From contig QXZO01000188.1 in NCBI GenBank assembly GCA_009886305.1, forward strand, positions 7,612 through 37,015: 29,404 bases of DNA, given 5' to 3'. Of the stretch, positions 14,781-23,405 are shown piece by piece. The notes below the pieces were generated by a model. That model worked only from the letters and a program-made list of their open reading frames with translations, was not told the origin of the DNA and made no database searches. The stretch is from Betaproteobacteria bacterium (lineage in GTDB: Bacteria; Pseudomonadota; Gammaproteobacteria; Burkholderiales; Eutrophovitaceae). How positions within the stretch are numbered: the stretch's first letter is position 1; every line of letters starts with the position of its first letter. The position numbers and the translations under genes are program-made.

Positions 14781-15383
14781 ATGCCAAAGACCATTGATTA
14801 CTTCCTAAGCCCTATGTCACCTTGGGCCTATCTAGGCCATGAGCCCCTCCACGCGTTGATCGATAAATTTGATGCTGCAGTCAATGTTATATCGATTGAT
14901 CCCGTAAAATTATTTGCTGCGACAGGCGGCGTTCCAGTAGCTCAACGACCCATACAACGCCAGACATACAGACTGGCTGAGCTAAAAAGATGGAAAACGT
15001 TTCTGCAGTCCCCAATCATCATTGAACCGGCTCATTTCCCATATAACCCGACCCTAGTATCTCTAGTAGTCGCGGCTGCGGTAAATGCTCATGGGGCAGA
15101 CAAAGCAATGGAAGTAACTCTGAGCTTGATGAAAGGCTGCTGGGTAGAGAATAGAAACATGGGCTTACCTGAAGAGGTTAAAAAATCCATCGACTCATGC
15201 AGCATAAATGGTGAAGATTTGCTCAAATTAGCGGCCAGCGACCAGATATCAAAAGATTTAGAAAAAAATACACAAAATGCAATTGAGGCCGGCATTTTTG
15301 GCGTACCCACTTACATAGTTGACGGAGAACTATACTGGGGCCAAGATCGCCTAGACTTTGTTGAGCGAAGTCTACTGAGCTAG
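14781..15383 (+). CDS. DsbA-fold 2-hydroxychromene-2-carboxylate isomerase family protein
   Basis: This is a 200-residue thioredoxin-fold protein related to NahD / kappa-class GST. The DsbA CxxC position reads S10-P-M-S13, the serine form typical of the isomerases. The C-terminus has GIFGVPTYIVDGELYWGQDRL (about 170-190), a strong family signature. The family isomerises hydroxychromene carboxylates with glutathione in naphthalene breakdown, but many members stand outside any aromatic pathway, as here. I chose the ATG at 14781. The frame continues upstream to 14592, but that extension is translated from the repeat array and carries asparagine/tyrosine-rich nonsense. A small hairpin (ATTTGGA 14743-14749 with TCCAAAT 14759-14765) lies in the leader. 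Its last 12 bases overlap the end of the convergent threonine ammonia-lyase gene. Confidence 0.9.
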   Translation: MPKTIDYFLSPMSPWAYLGHEPLHALIDKFDAAVNVISIDPVKLFAATGGVPVAQRPIQRQTYRLAELKRWKTFLQSPIIIEPAHFPYNPTLVSLVVAAAVNAHGADKAMEVTLSLMKGCWVENRNMGLPEEVKKSIDSCSINGEDLLKLAASDQISKDLEKNTQNAIEAGIFGVPTYIVDGELYWGQDRLDFVERSLLS

Positions 15384-16580
15384 GTTCGTGACCATATAAC
15401 CATGCTTACTTAGCACTTGAATAATATCCTCGATGTGCTGATGGTCGCGAGTTTTAATAGAGAAGGCGACCTCAGTGCTCTGTATGGGCAAGGTCGTAAA
15501 CGTACGCTGATGGTGGACTTCGTCGATATTAGCATTACATTCCCCAAAGATCTTAGAAACGGTAGAGAGGGATCCTGGCATGTCTGTAATCTGTACGTTT
15601 AGACGTGCCAAACGACCCGCTTTAACCATACCTCGATCGATAATGGCCGTTAATGTCAAAGGATCTACATTACCCCCACATAAGATTAACCCAACATTTT
15701 TATCTTGAAATAGTTCAGCTTGTTTTTTGAGTGCAGCTAAACCAATAGCTCCAGCACCTTCCACAAGCGTCTTCTCTATTTCCAGTAAGAGGAGCATTGC
15801 CTCCTCTATCTCATCCTCGTCGACAAGATAAATATCATCAACAAGTTCAGATACAATTTTGGATGTCAACTTGCCTGGCTCTTTTACAGCTATACCGTCT
15901 GCGATAGTGACAGAGCCAAAACTAGGACTAACTCCATTGATATGCGCATACATCGAATTGAAGCATGCCGATTCAACACCACAAACCCTTATCTTGGGGT
16001 TAATCGCCTTGGCTGCAGTTGCGATACCAGATATGAGTCCACCGCCACCAATTGGGACCAATATCGCGTCTAAATTAGGAATATCCTCCAACATTTCTAT
16101 AGCTATAGTGCCTTGACCTGCAATGACCTTATTATCATCGTAGGGATGAATAAATATAAGCCCCATTTTTTCGGCAAGTGACAAGGCATGCTCATGAGCC
16201 TCGTCAAAATTATCGCCATAGAGTACAACTTCAGCGCCTAGAGCGCGCGTATGAGTCACTTTTACCTGCGGGGCAATACGAGGCATGACGATAACCGATC
16301 GAATGTTATGCTGGTTTGCGTGATAAGCCAATCCTTGAGCGTGGTTTCCCGCGGAAGCGGCAATGACGCCCTTTGCTCGCTCCTCTCCAGTCATTGATAA
16401 GATACGATTTAAAGCACCACGTTCTTTAAAGGATGCCGTAAATTGGTGATTCTCAAATTTTAAAAATACGTTACAAGAGAGCAAACCTGACAAAGTTGTA
16501 GATTTAACGAACTGTGTACGTTGAATTGAAGGAGTTACATCTTTGTACGCTTGGCGAATATCTCGAAAAAGTTGGTTCAT
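15372..16580 (-). CDS. ilvA: Threonine ammonia-lyase with C-terminal ACT domain
   Basis: This is a PLP fold-type II enzyme of 402 residues that deaminates threonine (and serine) to 2-oxobutyrate and ammonia. The PLP lysine K52 lies in ASFKERGA (49-56). SAGNHAQG is at 76-83, and the phosphate-binding GGGGL at 178-182. A single ACT domain occupies about 328-400 (NVQITDMPGSLS...). That length and single short ACT domain match the 400-residue ACT-type threonine ammonia-lyase rather than the 510-residue double-domain biosynthetic IlvA. It could serve isoleucine synthesis or threonine catabolism. The gene is divergent from the exonuclease fusion, with 96 bp between them. Confidence 0.93.
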   Translation of the reverse strand: MNQLFRDIRQAYKDVTPSIQRTQFVKSTTLSGLLSCNVFLKFENHQFTASFKERGALNRILSMTGEERAKGVIAASAGNHAQGLAYHANQHNIRSVIVMPRIAPQVKVTHTRALGAEVVLYGDNFDEAHEHALSLAEKMGLIFIHPYDDNKVIAGQGTIAIEMLEDIPNLDAILVPIGGGGLISGIATAAKAINPKIRVCGVESACFNSMYAHINGVSPSFGSVTIADGIAVKEPGKLTSKIVSELVDDIYLVDEDEIEEAMLLLLEIEKTLVEGAGAIGLAALKKQAELFQDKNVGLILCGGNVDPLTLTAIIDRGMVKAGRLARLNVQITDMPGSLSTVSKIFGECNANIDEVHHQRTFTTLPIQSTEVAFSIKTRDHQHIEDIIQVLSKHGYMVTNLAQ

Positions 16581-16676
16581 TAATTAGCTATGATGAAGGC
16601 TGTAAAAAGTAACGTTTATAATAGACCTGTCCACTTTCATACTCCACAAGTATTTCTCCTTAATAATTGACATATT

Positions 16677-18083
16677 ATGTTTTTAGGTGATTTTGTTTTT
16701 CTCGATTTAGAAACGACAGGAGCTACTGCCGGCTCTGACCGCATCACTGAAATCGGTCTGATATCAGTCAAGAACGGTCAATATGTAAATGAGTGGCAGA
16801 CTCTTATTAACCCCCAAAGAAGCATTCCGAATAACATCCAATTAATTACAGGTATTTCCAATGAAATGGTTGAAAATCAACCAACATTCGAGGACATCAG
16901 TAATGCTTTATTCAAACGCTTAGAGGGGAAAATTTTAGTTGCACATAATGTTCGGTTTGACTATGCATTTCTACGAAATGAATTCAAGTCATGTGGTATC
17001 AAATATGCACCTAAGCGACTTTGTACAGTAAAACTATCTCGCCTCCTTTATCCGGAGGAGAGAAAACATGGGTTAGACAGCATCATAAAGCGCCTGAGAC
17101 TAACAGGCGGCACCCGCCATAGAGCAATGACGGACACTCGAGCCATCTGGGATTTTGCACAACATGTTCAGAAGGAATTTGAACCGTCTTTAATTTCCTC
17201 GTCAATAAATAAACTCATAAAAGAGCCATCTCTTCCAAGAGGTATCGATCAAGAGATGATTGATACCATTCCCTCGTGTCCAGGCGTTTATATCTTCAAG
17301 GGCGAGAACGACTGCATCTTATATGTAGGGAAAAGCAAGAATATTCGCTCTCGTGTCATTTCACATTTCAGCGGAGATCACTCAAACAAAAAAGACTTAA
17401 AAATCAATCAAAATATTAATGGAATTGAATGGTGTGAATCAGCTGGCGAGCTTGGGGCTTTGCTTCTCGAATCGCAACTCGTGAAAACGCTAAATCCAAT
17501 CTACAACCGACAGCTGCGCCATAGGGAAGAGACTTTTACCATACATTGGAATCCCATGGATCAACCAAAAACCCCTTTGGTCACACCATTATCAAACTTT
17601 GAAGAAATCCCATTCGGTAACATATATGGTGTTTTTGCGACTCAAAAACAAGCATTAAAAACACTCAAAGACTTAGCAAAATTCAATAACCTATGTTTGA
17701 AAAACTTAGGTTTAGAATCGGGAGACGGCCCCTGTTTTTCCTACCAATTAGGAAACTGTAAAGGCATTTGCGTAAATAAGGAACCGAGTCTCAACTATGC
17801 GATGCGACTATCAATCGCTTTAAATAGGCATTTAATTCCAGATTGGCCCTTTAAAGGAGAAGTGCTGTTAGTAGAGCAAAGTGAGCGCAGCGGACTTCTA
17901 GAAAAACATACAGTTAACAACTGGACGCATATGCATTATGAGATAGAAGGACAAAATGAAACGTCCGATTATCGATTATCTCCACCCAAAGAGTTCGATC
18001 ACGATACGTTCCAAATTTTACGAAAGCAGATTTCAAGGTCCGACTCTAAGATAACAATAATTCCGAAAAACCAACGGGCCTGA
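16677..18083 (+). CDS. DnaQ-like 3'-5' exonuclease / GIY-YIG (UvrC/Cho-like) fusion
   Basis: This is a 468-residue two-domain nuclease. Residues 1-165 form a DEDDh exonuclease like DNA polymerase III epsilon: D10-L-E12, HNVRFD95 and H148...D153. Residues about 198-280 are a GIY-YIG endonuclease domain: PGVYIF at 202-207, LYVGKSKNIRSR at 215-226 with R224, E265 and N277. The C-terminal region resembles the UvrC/Cho family, with a cysteine set C340, C353, C361, C365 (CFSYQLGNCKGIC). This fusion is common in Betaproteobacteria and is presumed to act in DNA repair, cutting and then trimming. Its role has not, to my knowledge, been settled. The ATG sits right at the domain start, although no strong ribosome-binding site is seen. 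Confidence 0.92.
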   Translation: MFLGDFVFLDLETTGATAGSDRITEIGLISVKNGQYVNEWQTLINPQRSIPNNIQLITGISNEMVENQPTFEDISNALFKRLEGKILVAHNVRFDYAFLRNEFKSCGIKYAPKRLCTVKLSRLLYPEERKHGLDSIIKRLRLTGGTRHRAMTDTRAIWDFAQHVQKEFEPSLISSSINKLIKEPSLPRGIDQEMIDTIPSCPGVYIFKGENDCILYVGKSKNIRSRVISHFSGDHSNKKDLKINQNINGIEWCESAGELGALLLESQLVKTLNPIYNRQLRHREETFTIHWNPMDQPKTPLVTPLSNFEEIPFGNIYGVFATQKQALKTLKDLAKFNNLCLKNLGLESGDGPCFSYQLGNCKGICVNKEPSLNYAMRLSIALNRHLIPDWPFKGEVLLVEQSERSGLLEKHTVNNWTHMHYEIEGQNETSDYRLSPPKEFDHDTFQILRKQISRSDSKITIIPKNQRA

Positions 18084-18100
18084 ATTCTCTAGATAAGCCA

Positions 18101-18892
18101 TTACGTTGAGTGTTGTCCAAGAAAGGCAAGTATGGACGCATTGAATTGCTGAGGTTGCTCTATATTGGACAGGTGGGATGCACCCGCGATAATCGAAAGG
18201 TTGGATCCTGGTGCCGCCGCTTGCATCTCTAGCGACATGGCGACAGGAGTACTCATATCCGAGTCACCCGCTATTATTTCTATGGGTGCGTTAATCTCAT
18301 TAAGCCGACTCGTACAATTAATTTTCGAAATAGCATGGCAACATCCGACATACCCCGTAACAGATGTCTGCTGAATAAGATTTGAAACAAACTCTACCTC
18401 TGGCCTTGGTTGGCTTAAAAACGGTTCCGTAAACCATCGCGCCAAAACTCCAGGCACCATCCCTTTTATACCCCCGTTTTTCGCTGAGTCGACTCTCTCT
18501 TGCCACGCCGGTAGATTTTCAGGAGGCATTCGGCTCGTCGTATTGCACAATATTAAAGAAGCGAAGGAACCAGGAAAGTTGACTGCATATGTCATCCCAA
18601 TCATCCCCCCCATGGACAAACCTATCCAGTGAGGGCGAATGATCTTCAAGCTATCAATCAACGCTTTTGAATCTAACGCCAATTCGTCGAATGAATAAGG
18701 CCCCTCTGTTGCCTCACTTCCTCCATGGCCCCGCGTATCAAAAGCCAAGACACGATAATCATTCTTTAAAATATCTATTTGTGGCCCCCACATCGTTAAA
18801 TCACACATTAAAGAATGGCTCAAAACGACCCAGGGACCCGAATCACCAAAGACTTCATAATTAAGTACTACACCGTTAACTCGCTTTTGCAT
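18101..18892 (-). CDS. Alpha/beta hydrolase, 3-oxoadipate enol-lactonase-like
   Basis: This is a 263-residue alpha/beta hydrolase. The nucleophile elbow is G-L-S93-M-G, with D212 in AGDSD and H240 in AGASH completing the triad. DTRGHGGSE (52-60) and HSLMCDLTMW (26-35) form the PcaD-like oxyanion and cap regions. The length and motifs match 3-oxoadipate enol-lactonase of the beta-ketoadipate pathway. No other pca or cat gene is nearby, so a different lactone or ester substrate is quite possible, and I give no symbol. It is divergent from the GguC-family gene over a 135-bp spacer with symmetrical elements, which suggests the two may be co-regulated. Confidence 0.88.
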   Translation of the reverse strand: MQKRVNGVVLNYEVFGDSGPWVVLSHSLMCDLTMWGPQIDILKNDYRVLAFDTRGHGGSEATEGPYSFDELALDSKALIDSLKIIRPHWIGLSMGGMIGMTYAVNFPGSFASLILCNTTSRMPPENLPAWQERVDSAKNGGIKGMVPGVLARWFTEPFLSQPRPEVEFVSNLIQQTSVTGYVGCCHAISKINCTSRLNEINAPIEIIAGDSDMSTPVAMSLEMQAAAPGSNLSIIAGASHLSNIEQPQQFNASILAFLGQHST

Positions 18893-18942
18893 TATTCTGA
18901 ATCCTTTAATTTATGACTAATCAATAAGTGATGACTTTTAGC

Positions 18943-18993
18943 TCGGTGTAAATTTTTACAAATCAACCGTTAAAATAAAGATAGCTACACCGA
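18943..18993. promoter_or_regulatory. Paired inverted repeats in the divergent hydrolase/GguC spacer
   Basis: TCGGTGTA (18943-18950) and its reverse complement TACACCGA (18986-18993) are spaced 43 bp centre to centre, about four helical turns. Between and overlapping them is a second palindrome, TGTAAA-TT-TTTACA (18947-18960). The position between two divergent catabolic-type genes suggests operator sites for a regulator that acts on both. No regulator gene is adjacent. Confidence 0.45.
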
Positions 18994-19027
18994 AAGATCA
19001 CGATAACAAAAATGTCGGAGGGGCATT

Positions 19028-20026
19028 GTGAGAGTTATTCAATACAGAGGGTTAGATGGCGCAAGGCGAGTCGGTACAGTTTCCGATGATGGGGCTGTAC
19101 ATACGATTAGAGGGGCCACCACCAGCTATGCGCTCGCTTTAGAAGCTATAAGAAAAAAATTACCAATCGAGCAAATTATTCAAGAGCGGGTCAGCCATGA
19201 GAAGGACAGCATGGATAAAATTATCTCTGATAAAAGAATTCATGTTCCCTTCCACCATCCGGATCCCTACCATCAACTCATTACAGGAACGGGATTATCT
19301 CACCTTGGAAGCGCGAGCGCTCGGAACTCAATGCATGAAAAACTTACCGAAGATGAGTCCTCCATGACGGATTCGATGAAGATGTTCAAATGGGGTCTTG
19401 ATGGCGGAAAACCCAGCGCAACGGAAATCGGTACACAGGCAGAGTGGTTCTATAAAGGCGATGGCGACTGGGTTGCAGATCCAGAGGCACACCTTATTTG
19501 GCCAACATACGCATTAGATGGCGGTGAAGAGGTAGAACTTGTTGGCATATACATAGTTGATGAGGAGTCCAGCGTTTGGCGCGTGGGATATGCATTAGCT
19601 AACGAATACGCCGATCACGTTATGGAAAAACAAAATTATCTCTATCTGGCTCATTCAAAATTGAGACACTGTTCATACGGTCCAGAATTACTACTCGGAG
19701 AACTGCCTAATGACGTAAAAGGTAAGGCGAGACTAATTAGGTCGGATAACGTCATTTGGGAAGAAGACTGGCTGTCCGGAAATAAAAATATGTCACACTC
19801 AATAGAGAACCTTGAGCATCATCACTTCAAATATCCTGAATTTAGGAGGAAGGGTGACGTCCACATTCATTTTTTTGGTGCGGCGACCGGCAGTTTTACC
19901 AAAAATATTGAAACTCAAGACGGTGACACATTCGAAATTGAATCGGAAAGTTTCGGGTACCCGCTGAGGAATACGCTGTCAAAAAATGAAAGCGAAGATA
20001 AAAAGATAACCATCAAACCTTTATAA
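19028..20026 (+). CDS. GguC / AraD1 family protein (FAH-fold)
   Basis: This is a 332-residue member of the GguC family, distantly related to fumarylacetoacetate hydrolase, which in sugar-acid operons is named AraD1 (2-keto-3-deoxy-L-arabonate dehydratase). Highly conserved blocks seen: TGTGLSHLGSASARNSMH (about 86-103), MFKWGLDGGKPS (118-129), EWFYKGDGDWV (139-149), LANEYADHVMEKQNYLYLAHS (189-209) and SIENLEHHHFKYPEF (about 259-273). It probably dehydrates or hydrolyses a 2-keto-3-deoxy sugar acid, but neighbouring sugar-acid genes are lacking. The start is GTG at 19028 with GGAGGGG (19017-19023) just upstream; a TTG at 19026 is out of frame. Confidence 0.9.
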   Translation: MRVIQYRGLDGARRVGTVSDDGAVHTIRGATTSYALALEAIRKKLPIEQIIQERVSHEKDSMDKIISDKRIHVPFHHPDPYHQLITGTGLSHLGSASARNSMHEKLTEDESSMTDSMKMFKWGLDGGKPSATEIGTQAEWFYKGDGDWVADPEAHLIWPTYALDGGEEVELVGIYIVDEESSVWRVGYALANEYADHVMEKQNYLYLAHSKLRHCSYGPELLLGELPNDVKGKARLIRSDNVIWEEDWLSGNKNMSHSIENLEHHHFKYPEFRRKGDVHIHFFGAATGSFTKNIETQDGDTFEIESESFGYPLRNTLSKNESEDKKITIKPL

Positions 20027-20050
20027 ATTGGCATTATCAGGTGCCCGACC

Positions 20051-20093
20051 ATTTCCTTGATGGAGGATTTCTTTGGGTACTCATCAAGAAAAT
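20051..20093. repeat. Imperfect inverted repeat between GguC and DAHP synthase genes
   Basis: ATTTCCTTGATG (20051-20062) and CATCAAGAAAAT (20082-20093) pair over 12 bases with one mismatch around a 19-base loop. It follows the GguC stop by 25 bp, where a terminator or 3'-end structure is expected, but it has no T-run. A second small palindrome, GAGCTTT-A-AAAGCTC (20151-20165), lies 45 bp before the DAHP synthase start. The structures could separate transcription of the two genes. Confidence 0.35.
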
Positions 20094-20209
20094 GAGATAA
20101 TGTATAACGTAAATAAGTATGAAGCATCGATGTACATCCACAATCATAATGAGCTTTAAAAGCTCAAGAACGAAATACTGTTCAATTAGAAAAATAAATC
20201 GACCACGCC

Positions 20210-21286
20210 ATGACACAAGAACTCATCAATAATTTAAACGTTAAAACGCAACAGATACTATCGACGCCACAAATTATAAAAAAGGAAATTCCCGTTCCTG
20301 AAAAAGCAATATCTACAATCATCAATGGTAGAAAAGCCATTGAGTCAATTTTAGACGGAACGGATAAACGCCTTCTGGTTGTGGTTGGCCCTTGCTCAAT
20401 ACACGACACGAAAGCTGCAATGGATTATGCCAAGAGGCTGAAGACCCTTTCAGAAAAAGTATCTGAGTCGATGATGATTGTGATGCGCGTCTATTTTGAG
20501 AAACCCCGGACTACAGTTGGTTGGAAAGGCCTTATCAATGATCCACACATGGATGAATCCTTTGACATCGAAGAAGGACTTCGTATCGCGAGACGTCTGC
20601 TGATTGATATCAATGAAATGGGATTGCCAGCCGGAACCGAAGCGCTAGACCCAATTAGCCCACAATATTTAGGCGACCTAATTGCCTGGAGTGCTATTGG
20701 TGCGCGCACAACTGAATCTCAGACTCACAGAGAGATGGCTAGTGCGCTCTCCTCTCCGGTTGGATTTAAAAACGGTACTGATGGCGGTCTTTCAGTAGCA
20801 GTCAACGCCCTTCACTCGGTATCTAACCCGCACAGTTTCCTCGGCATAAATAGCGACGGCCAAGTGGCGATCACGCACACCAAAGGTAATCGCTATGGCC
20901 ATATAGTCCTGCGTGGAGGTTCGAAAGGCCCCAACTACGACTCCGTTTCCATCTCACTGGTTGAAAAAGAGCTCAAAGAAGCAAATTTGCCCTCGAATAT
21001 CATTGTCGATTGTAGTCATGCGAACTCAAACAAAGATCACAACTTACAACCACTTGTCTTTAATGACTGCGTCAATCAAGTGGTCGACGGAAATGAATCC
21101 GTGATCGGCATGATGCTCGAGAGTAATATCGGCCCAGGAAACCAAAAACTTCTTAAGGACCTAAACCAAATGGAATATGGCGTATCTATTACCGATGCTT
21201 GCGTTGATTGGTCCGTTACTGAAAAGACCATGCTCGATGCACATCAAAAGCTTTTACCAATCATTTCCACTCGCAAATTAAATTAG
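20210..21286 (+). CDS. aroG: 3-deoxy-7-phosphoheptulonate synthase, class I
   Basis: This is DAHP synthase, the first enzyme of the shikimate pathway, joining phosphoenolpyruvate and erythrose 4-phosphate. The 358-residue protein has the metal-binding VVVGPCSIHD (57-66, C62), the KPRTTVGWKG block (98-107), GARTTESQTHRE (164-175), GFKNGTDGG (185-193) and a late DCSHANSNKDH. It is of the E. coli AroF/G/H type. The N-terminal segment (1-45) is the part that contributes to feedback inhibition in this family, but I cannot say which aromatic amino acid is sensed, so aroG is used generically. It ends 3 bp before the stop of the convergent membrane-protein gene. Confidence 0.95.
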   Translation: MTQELINNLNVKTQQILSTPQIIKKEIPVPEKAISTIINGRKAIESILDGTDKRLLVVVGPCSIHDTKAAMDYAKRLKTLSEKVSESMMIVMRVYFEKPRTTVGWKGLINDPHMDESFDIEEGLRIARRLLIDINEMGLPAGTEALDPISPQYLGDLIAWSAIGARTTESQTHREMASALSSPVGFKNGTDGGLSVAVNALHSVSNPHSFLGINSDGQVAITHTKGNRYGHIVLRGGSKGPNYDSVSISLVEKELKEANLPSNIIVDCSHANSNKDHNLQPLVFNDCVNQVVDGNESVIGMMLESNIGPGNQKLLKDLNQMEYGVSITDACVDWSVTEKTMLDAHQKLLPIISTRKLN

Positions 21287-21289
21287 ACC

Positions 21290-22102
21290 TCACTCGTCCA
21301 ATTCATCTGTCGTTGAGTCTATTGACGTCGGTTGAAGCCTTTGAATCGTCGAGTAGCTCAAAGCAATCAAGGCAACTTCAAATGGCAACACAAGCCAAAC
21401 CAATACAGCACCGATAAACTCGGCCAGAGGCAATCCCGTGGAACTAAACCAATTAATTCCTAGAGCAATCGCTAAGGGAAAAATCACAGCCAACAACATC
21501 AGTACCAAACCATTCCCCTTGGTCACTAGCCATGACCATTTCAAAGCCTCGAACACGCCAATGTCTGGATTCCTACTGACCTCCGGAAAGACGAGTATCA
21601 AACGCGCGGCAATATAAATCGGTGGTAAAAAGTTAAGCATCGCAAAAAAACCAACATCACCGAACACGTTAAAAATGCTAACGAGAATTGTGCTGGCGAT
21701 GGCCAATACAAACATAAAAATCATCCCTAAGGAAAACATGGCTAAAGTAAACTTAGTTTCGGACAACCCCCAGGAAATTGGTGAGCACTCTTCAATATCG
21801 CATTCTAATAACACTCGATATGCACGCACAGATGCGATAATTGTAATGAAAAACATAGCGATAACTACAAAATACATGACCCCGAAACTACCGACATCAG
21901 TGTTAAGTTCGTTCCCCTCTCCAGTAACGCCAAGATCTTTCCCGACATCAATACCGAATGAATCGGCAAAAGATAGGGACATTCCGATTACAAATGGCAG
22001 CCAAAGTGAACGAGCTAGCACTAAACGCTTCTCATAAGCGAAGATTGCCGCCCCAAATATCAATTTGAGCAAGGGTAATTTACTATTAGGATTCTCAGTC
22101 AT
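21290..22102 (-). CDS. Polytopic inner-membrane protein of unknown function
   Basis: This is a 270-residue protein with an initial amphipathic segment (LLKLIFGAAIFAYEKRLVLARSLWLPFVIGMSLSF), which recalls multi-helix channel-like YciC-type proteins. About five to six membrane helices follow (near 28-45, 74-92, 116-140, 148-170, 200-220 and 228-250). No catalytic motif is seen. A hydrophilic tail rich in Ser/Thr/Asp/Glu closes the protein. It starts 7 bp after the MFS gene stop on the same strand, so it belongs to a pmbA-MFS-membrane protein operon. Its function is unknown. Confidence 0.8.
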   Translation of the reverse strand: MTENPNSKLPLLKLIFGAAIFAYEKRLVLARSLWLPFVIGMSLSFADSFGIDVGKDLGVTGEGNELNTDVGSFGVMYFVVIAMFFITIIASVRAYRVLLECDIEECSPISWGLSETKFTLAMFSLGMIFMFVLAIASTILVSIFNVFGDVGFFAMLNFLPPIYIAARLILVFPEVSRNPDIGVFEALKWSWLVTKGNGLVLMLLAVIFPLAIALGINWFSSTGLPLAEFIGAVLVWLVLPFEVALIALSYSTIQRLQPTSIDSTTDELDE

Positions 22103-22109
22103 GTGTTTT

Positions 22110-23405
22110 TTATCTTTGTGAAACTTTTTCGATATGTCGATGTTTCAAGTATCCGCGAAGCATCCAAGTGAAGCCTAACACCTGAAGAATTAAAAAAATA
22201 CTAAATGCACGAGCATAGCCCTCAGGAGCATACCCTCCGCCCTGCACAGCGTCCCACTGATTCAGTATGATACCGAACAGCCACTGAGACGCGAAAGCGG
22301 TAAGAAATGCCAATAAATTTAACGCAGTTGTAGCGCGCCCAGTCAGATGAGTGGGAAAGCTTTGGGAAATAATTGAAAATGCGAGACTACCCGATGTACC
22401 TAGTAACCCCCAACCAACCCAGATCACCCATGACATCTGAGTGACCTCGAAAACTAGAAGGAGCTGCAAGACCATATACGCACTGGTAGCCCAAATAAGA
22501 ACGACGATCGGCTGAATCCCACGGCGACTCATACGCGTCGCAAATGCTCCCCAAAAAAGAAACCCGACCATGGTAGCAAGTCCTAACAACAACAAGTGTA
22601 ATGCCACACTGGGTCGATCTAATTCAGCCACATCAGATAACCAAGGTCCTGCCCATAAACCTTGAACAGACATATTAAACGCTTGCGGCAACACAGATCC
22701 CAAAGCGATACTCCAAAATATTGGCGCTTTGTATACGCTCAACGCACCCCGCAATTGATCTTTAGTAGAACCAATATCGTAAGTATCTTTTTTATCAGGT
22801 GCGATAAAGAAAATAATCACTGAGGCAATAACAGTTGCAAAAAATAAACCAACGAAAAGTTCTCTCCATCCGGTGAAAGACAACATAAACTCTACTGGCG
22901 CTGTTGCAGAGATTGCACCAAGACCACCGACAAACATAATTCTTCCAGTCATCTCAGGCAGTTTTTCTTTTGGAAACCACTGCGAGAAAATCTTAATACT
23001 CGACATAAGGCAAGCAGCCACCCCGAAACCTATAAATGCACGACCCAAGAGAAGCGTTTGAAAATCGTCTGCTTTAGAGAATATCAGTGCGCCAATAGAT
23101 GCCAAAATCAGCAGTGAAGCGTTAACACGTCTTGGCCCAAATCGATCTAAAAACACACCGATTGGAATTTGCAGCGATGCGAATGTAAGAAAGTAAACCG
23201 AAGTTAAAAGTCCCAATTGACTAGCACTTAAGTCAAACTCGGAAATAAGATTTGGCGCTATAACAGCATTAACGGAGCGAAACAAATAAGATAAGAAATA
23301 TCCACAGGCAAATGGCAAGAAGACCAGTAAAGCTTGTCGCATCGAGGTTGATTGTCCGCCCCCTTCCGGAGTTAAGACCGTGACATCTTCCCTTGGTCTA
23401 ATCAC
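22110..23405 (-). CDS. MFS transporter
   Basis: This is a 431-residue, 12-helix major-facilitator carrier. TM1 contains GYFLSYLFRSVNAVIAPNL (about 35-53). Motif A appears as GVFLDRFGPRR (about 83-93), and the second-half equivalent as WGAFATRMSRRG. It resembles the organic-anion or nitrate-type carriers rather than drug antiporters, but substrate is unknown. The start is GTG at 23405, overlapping the pmbA stop by 8 bp, and so probably translated by coupling. An ATG at 23342 would also leave a whole transporter and cannot be excluded. The first 20 residues are hydrophilic. Confidence 0.88.
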   Translation of the reverse strand: MIRPREDVTVLTPEGGGQSTSMRQALLVFLPFACGYFLSYLFRSVNAVIAPNLISEFDLSASQLGLLTSVYFLTFASLQIPIGVFLDRFGPRRVNASLLILASIGALIFSKADDFQTLLLGRAFIGFGVAACLMSSIKIFSQWFPKEKLPEMTGRIMFVGGLGAISATAPVEFMLSFTGWRELFVGLFFATVIASVIIFFIAPDKKDTYDIGSTKDQLRGALSVYKAPIFWSIALGSVLPQAFNMSVQGLWAGPWLSDVAELDRPSVALHLLLLGLATMVGFLFWGAFATRMSRRGIQPIVVLIWATSAYMVLQLLLVFEVTQMSWVIWVGWGLLGTSGSLAFSIISQSFPTHLTGRATTALNLLAFLTAFASQWLFGIILNQWDAVQGGGYAPEGYARAFSIFLILQVLGFTWMLRGYLKHRHIEKVSQR

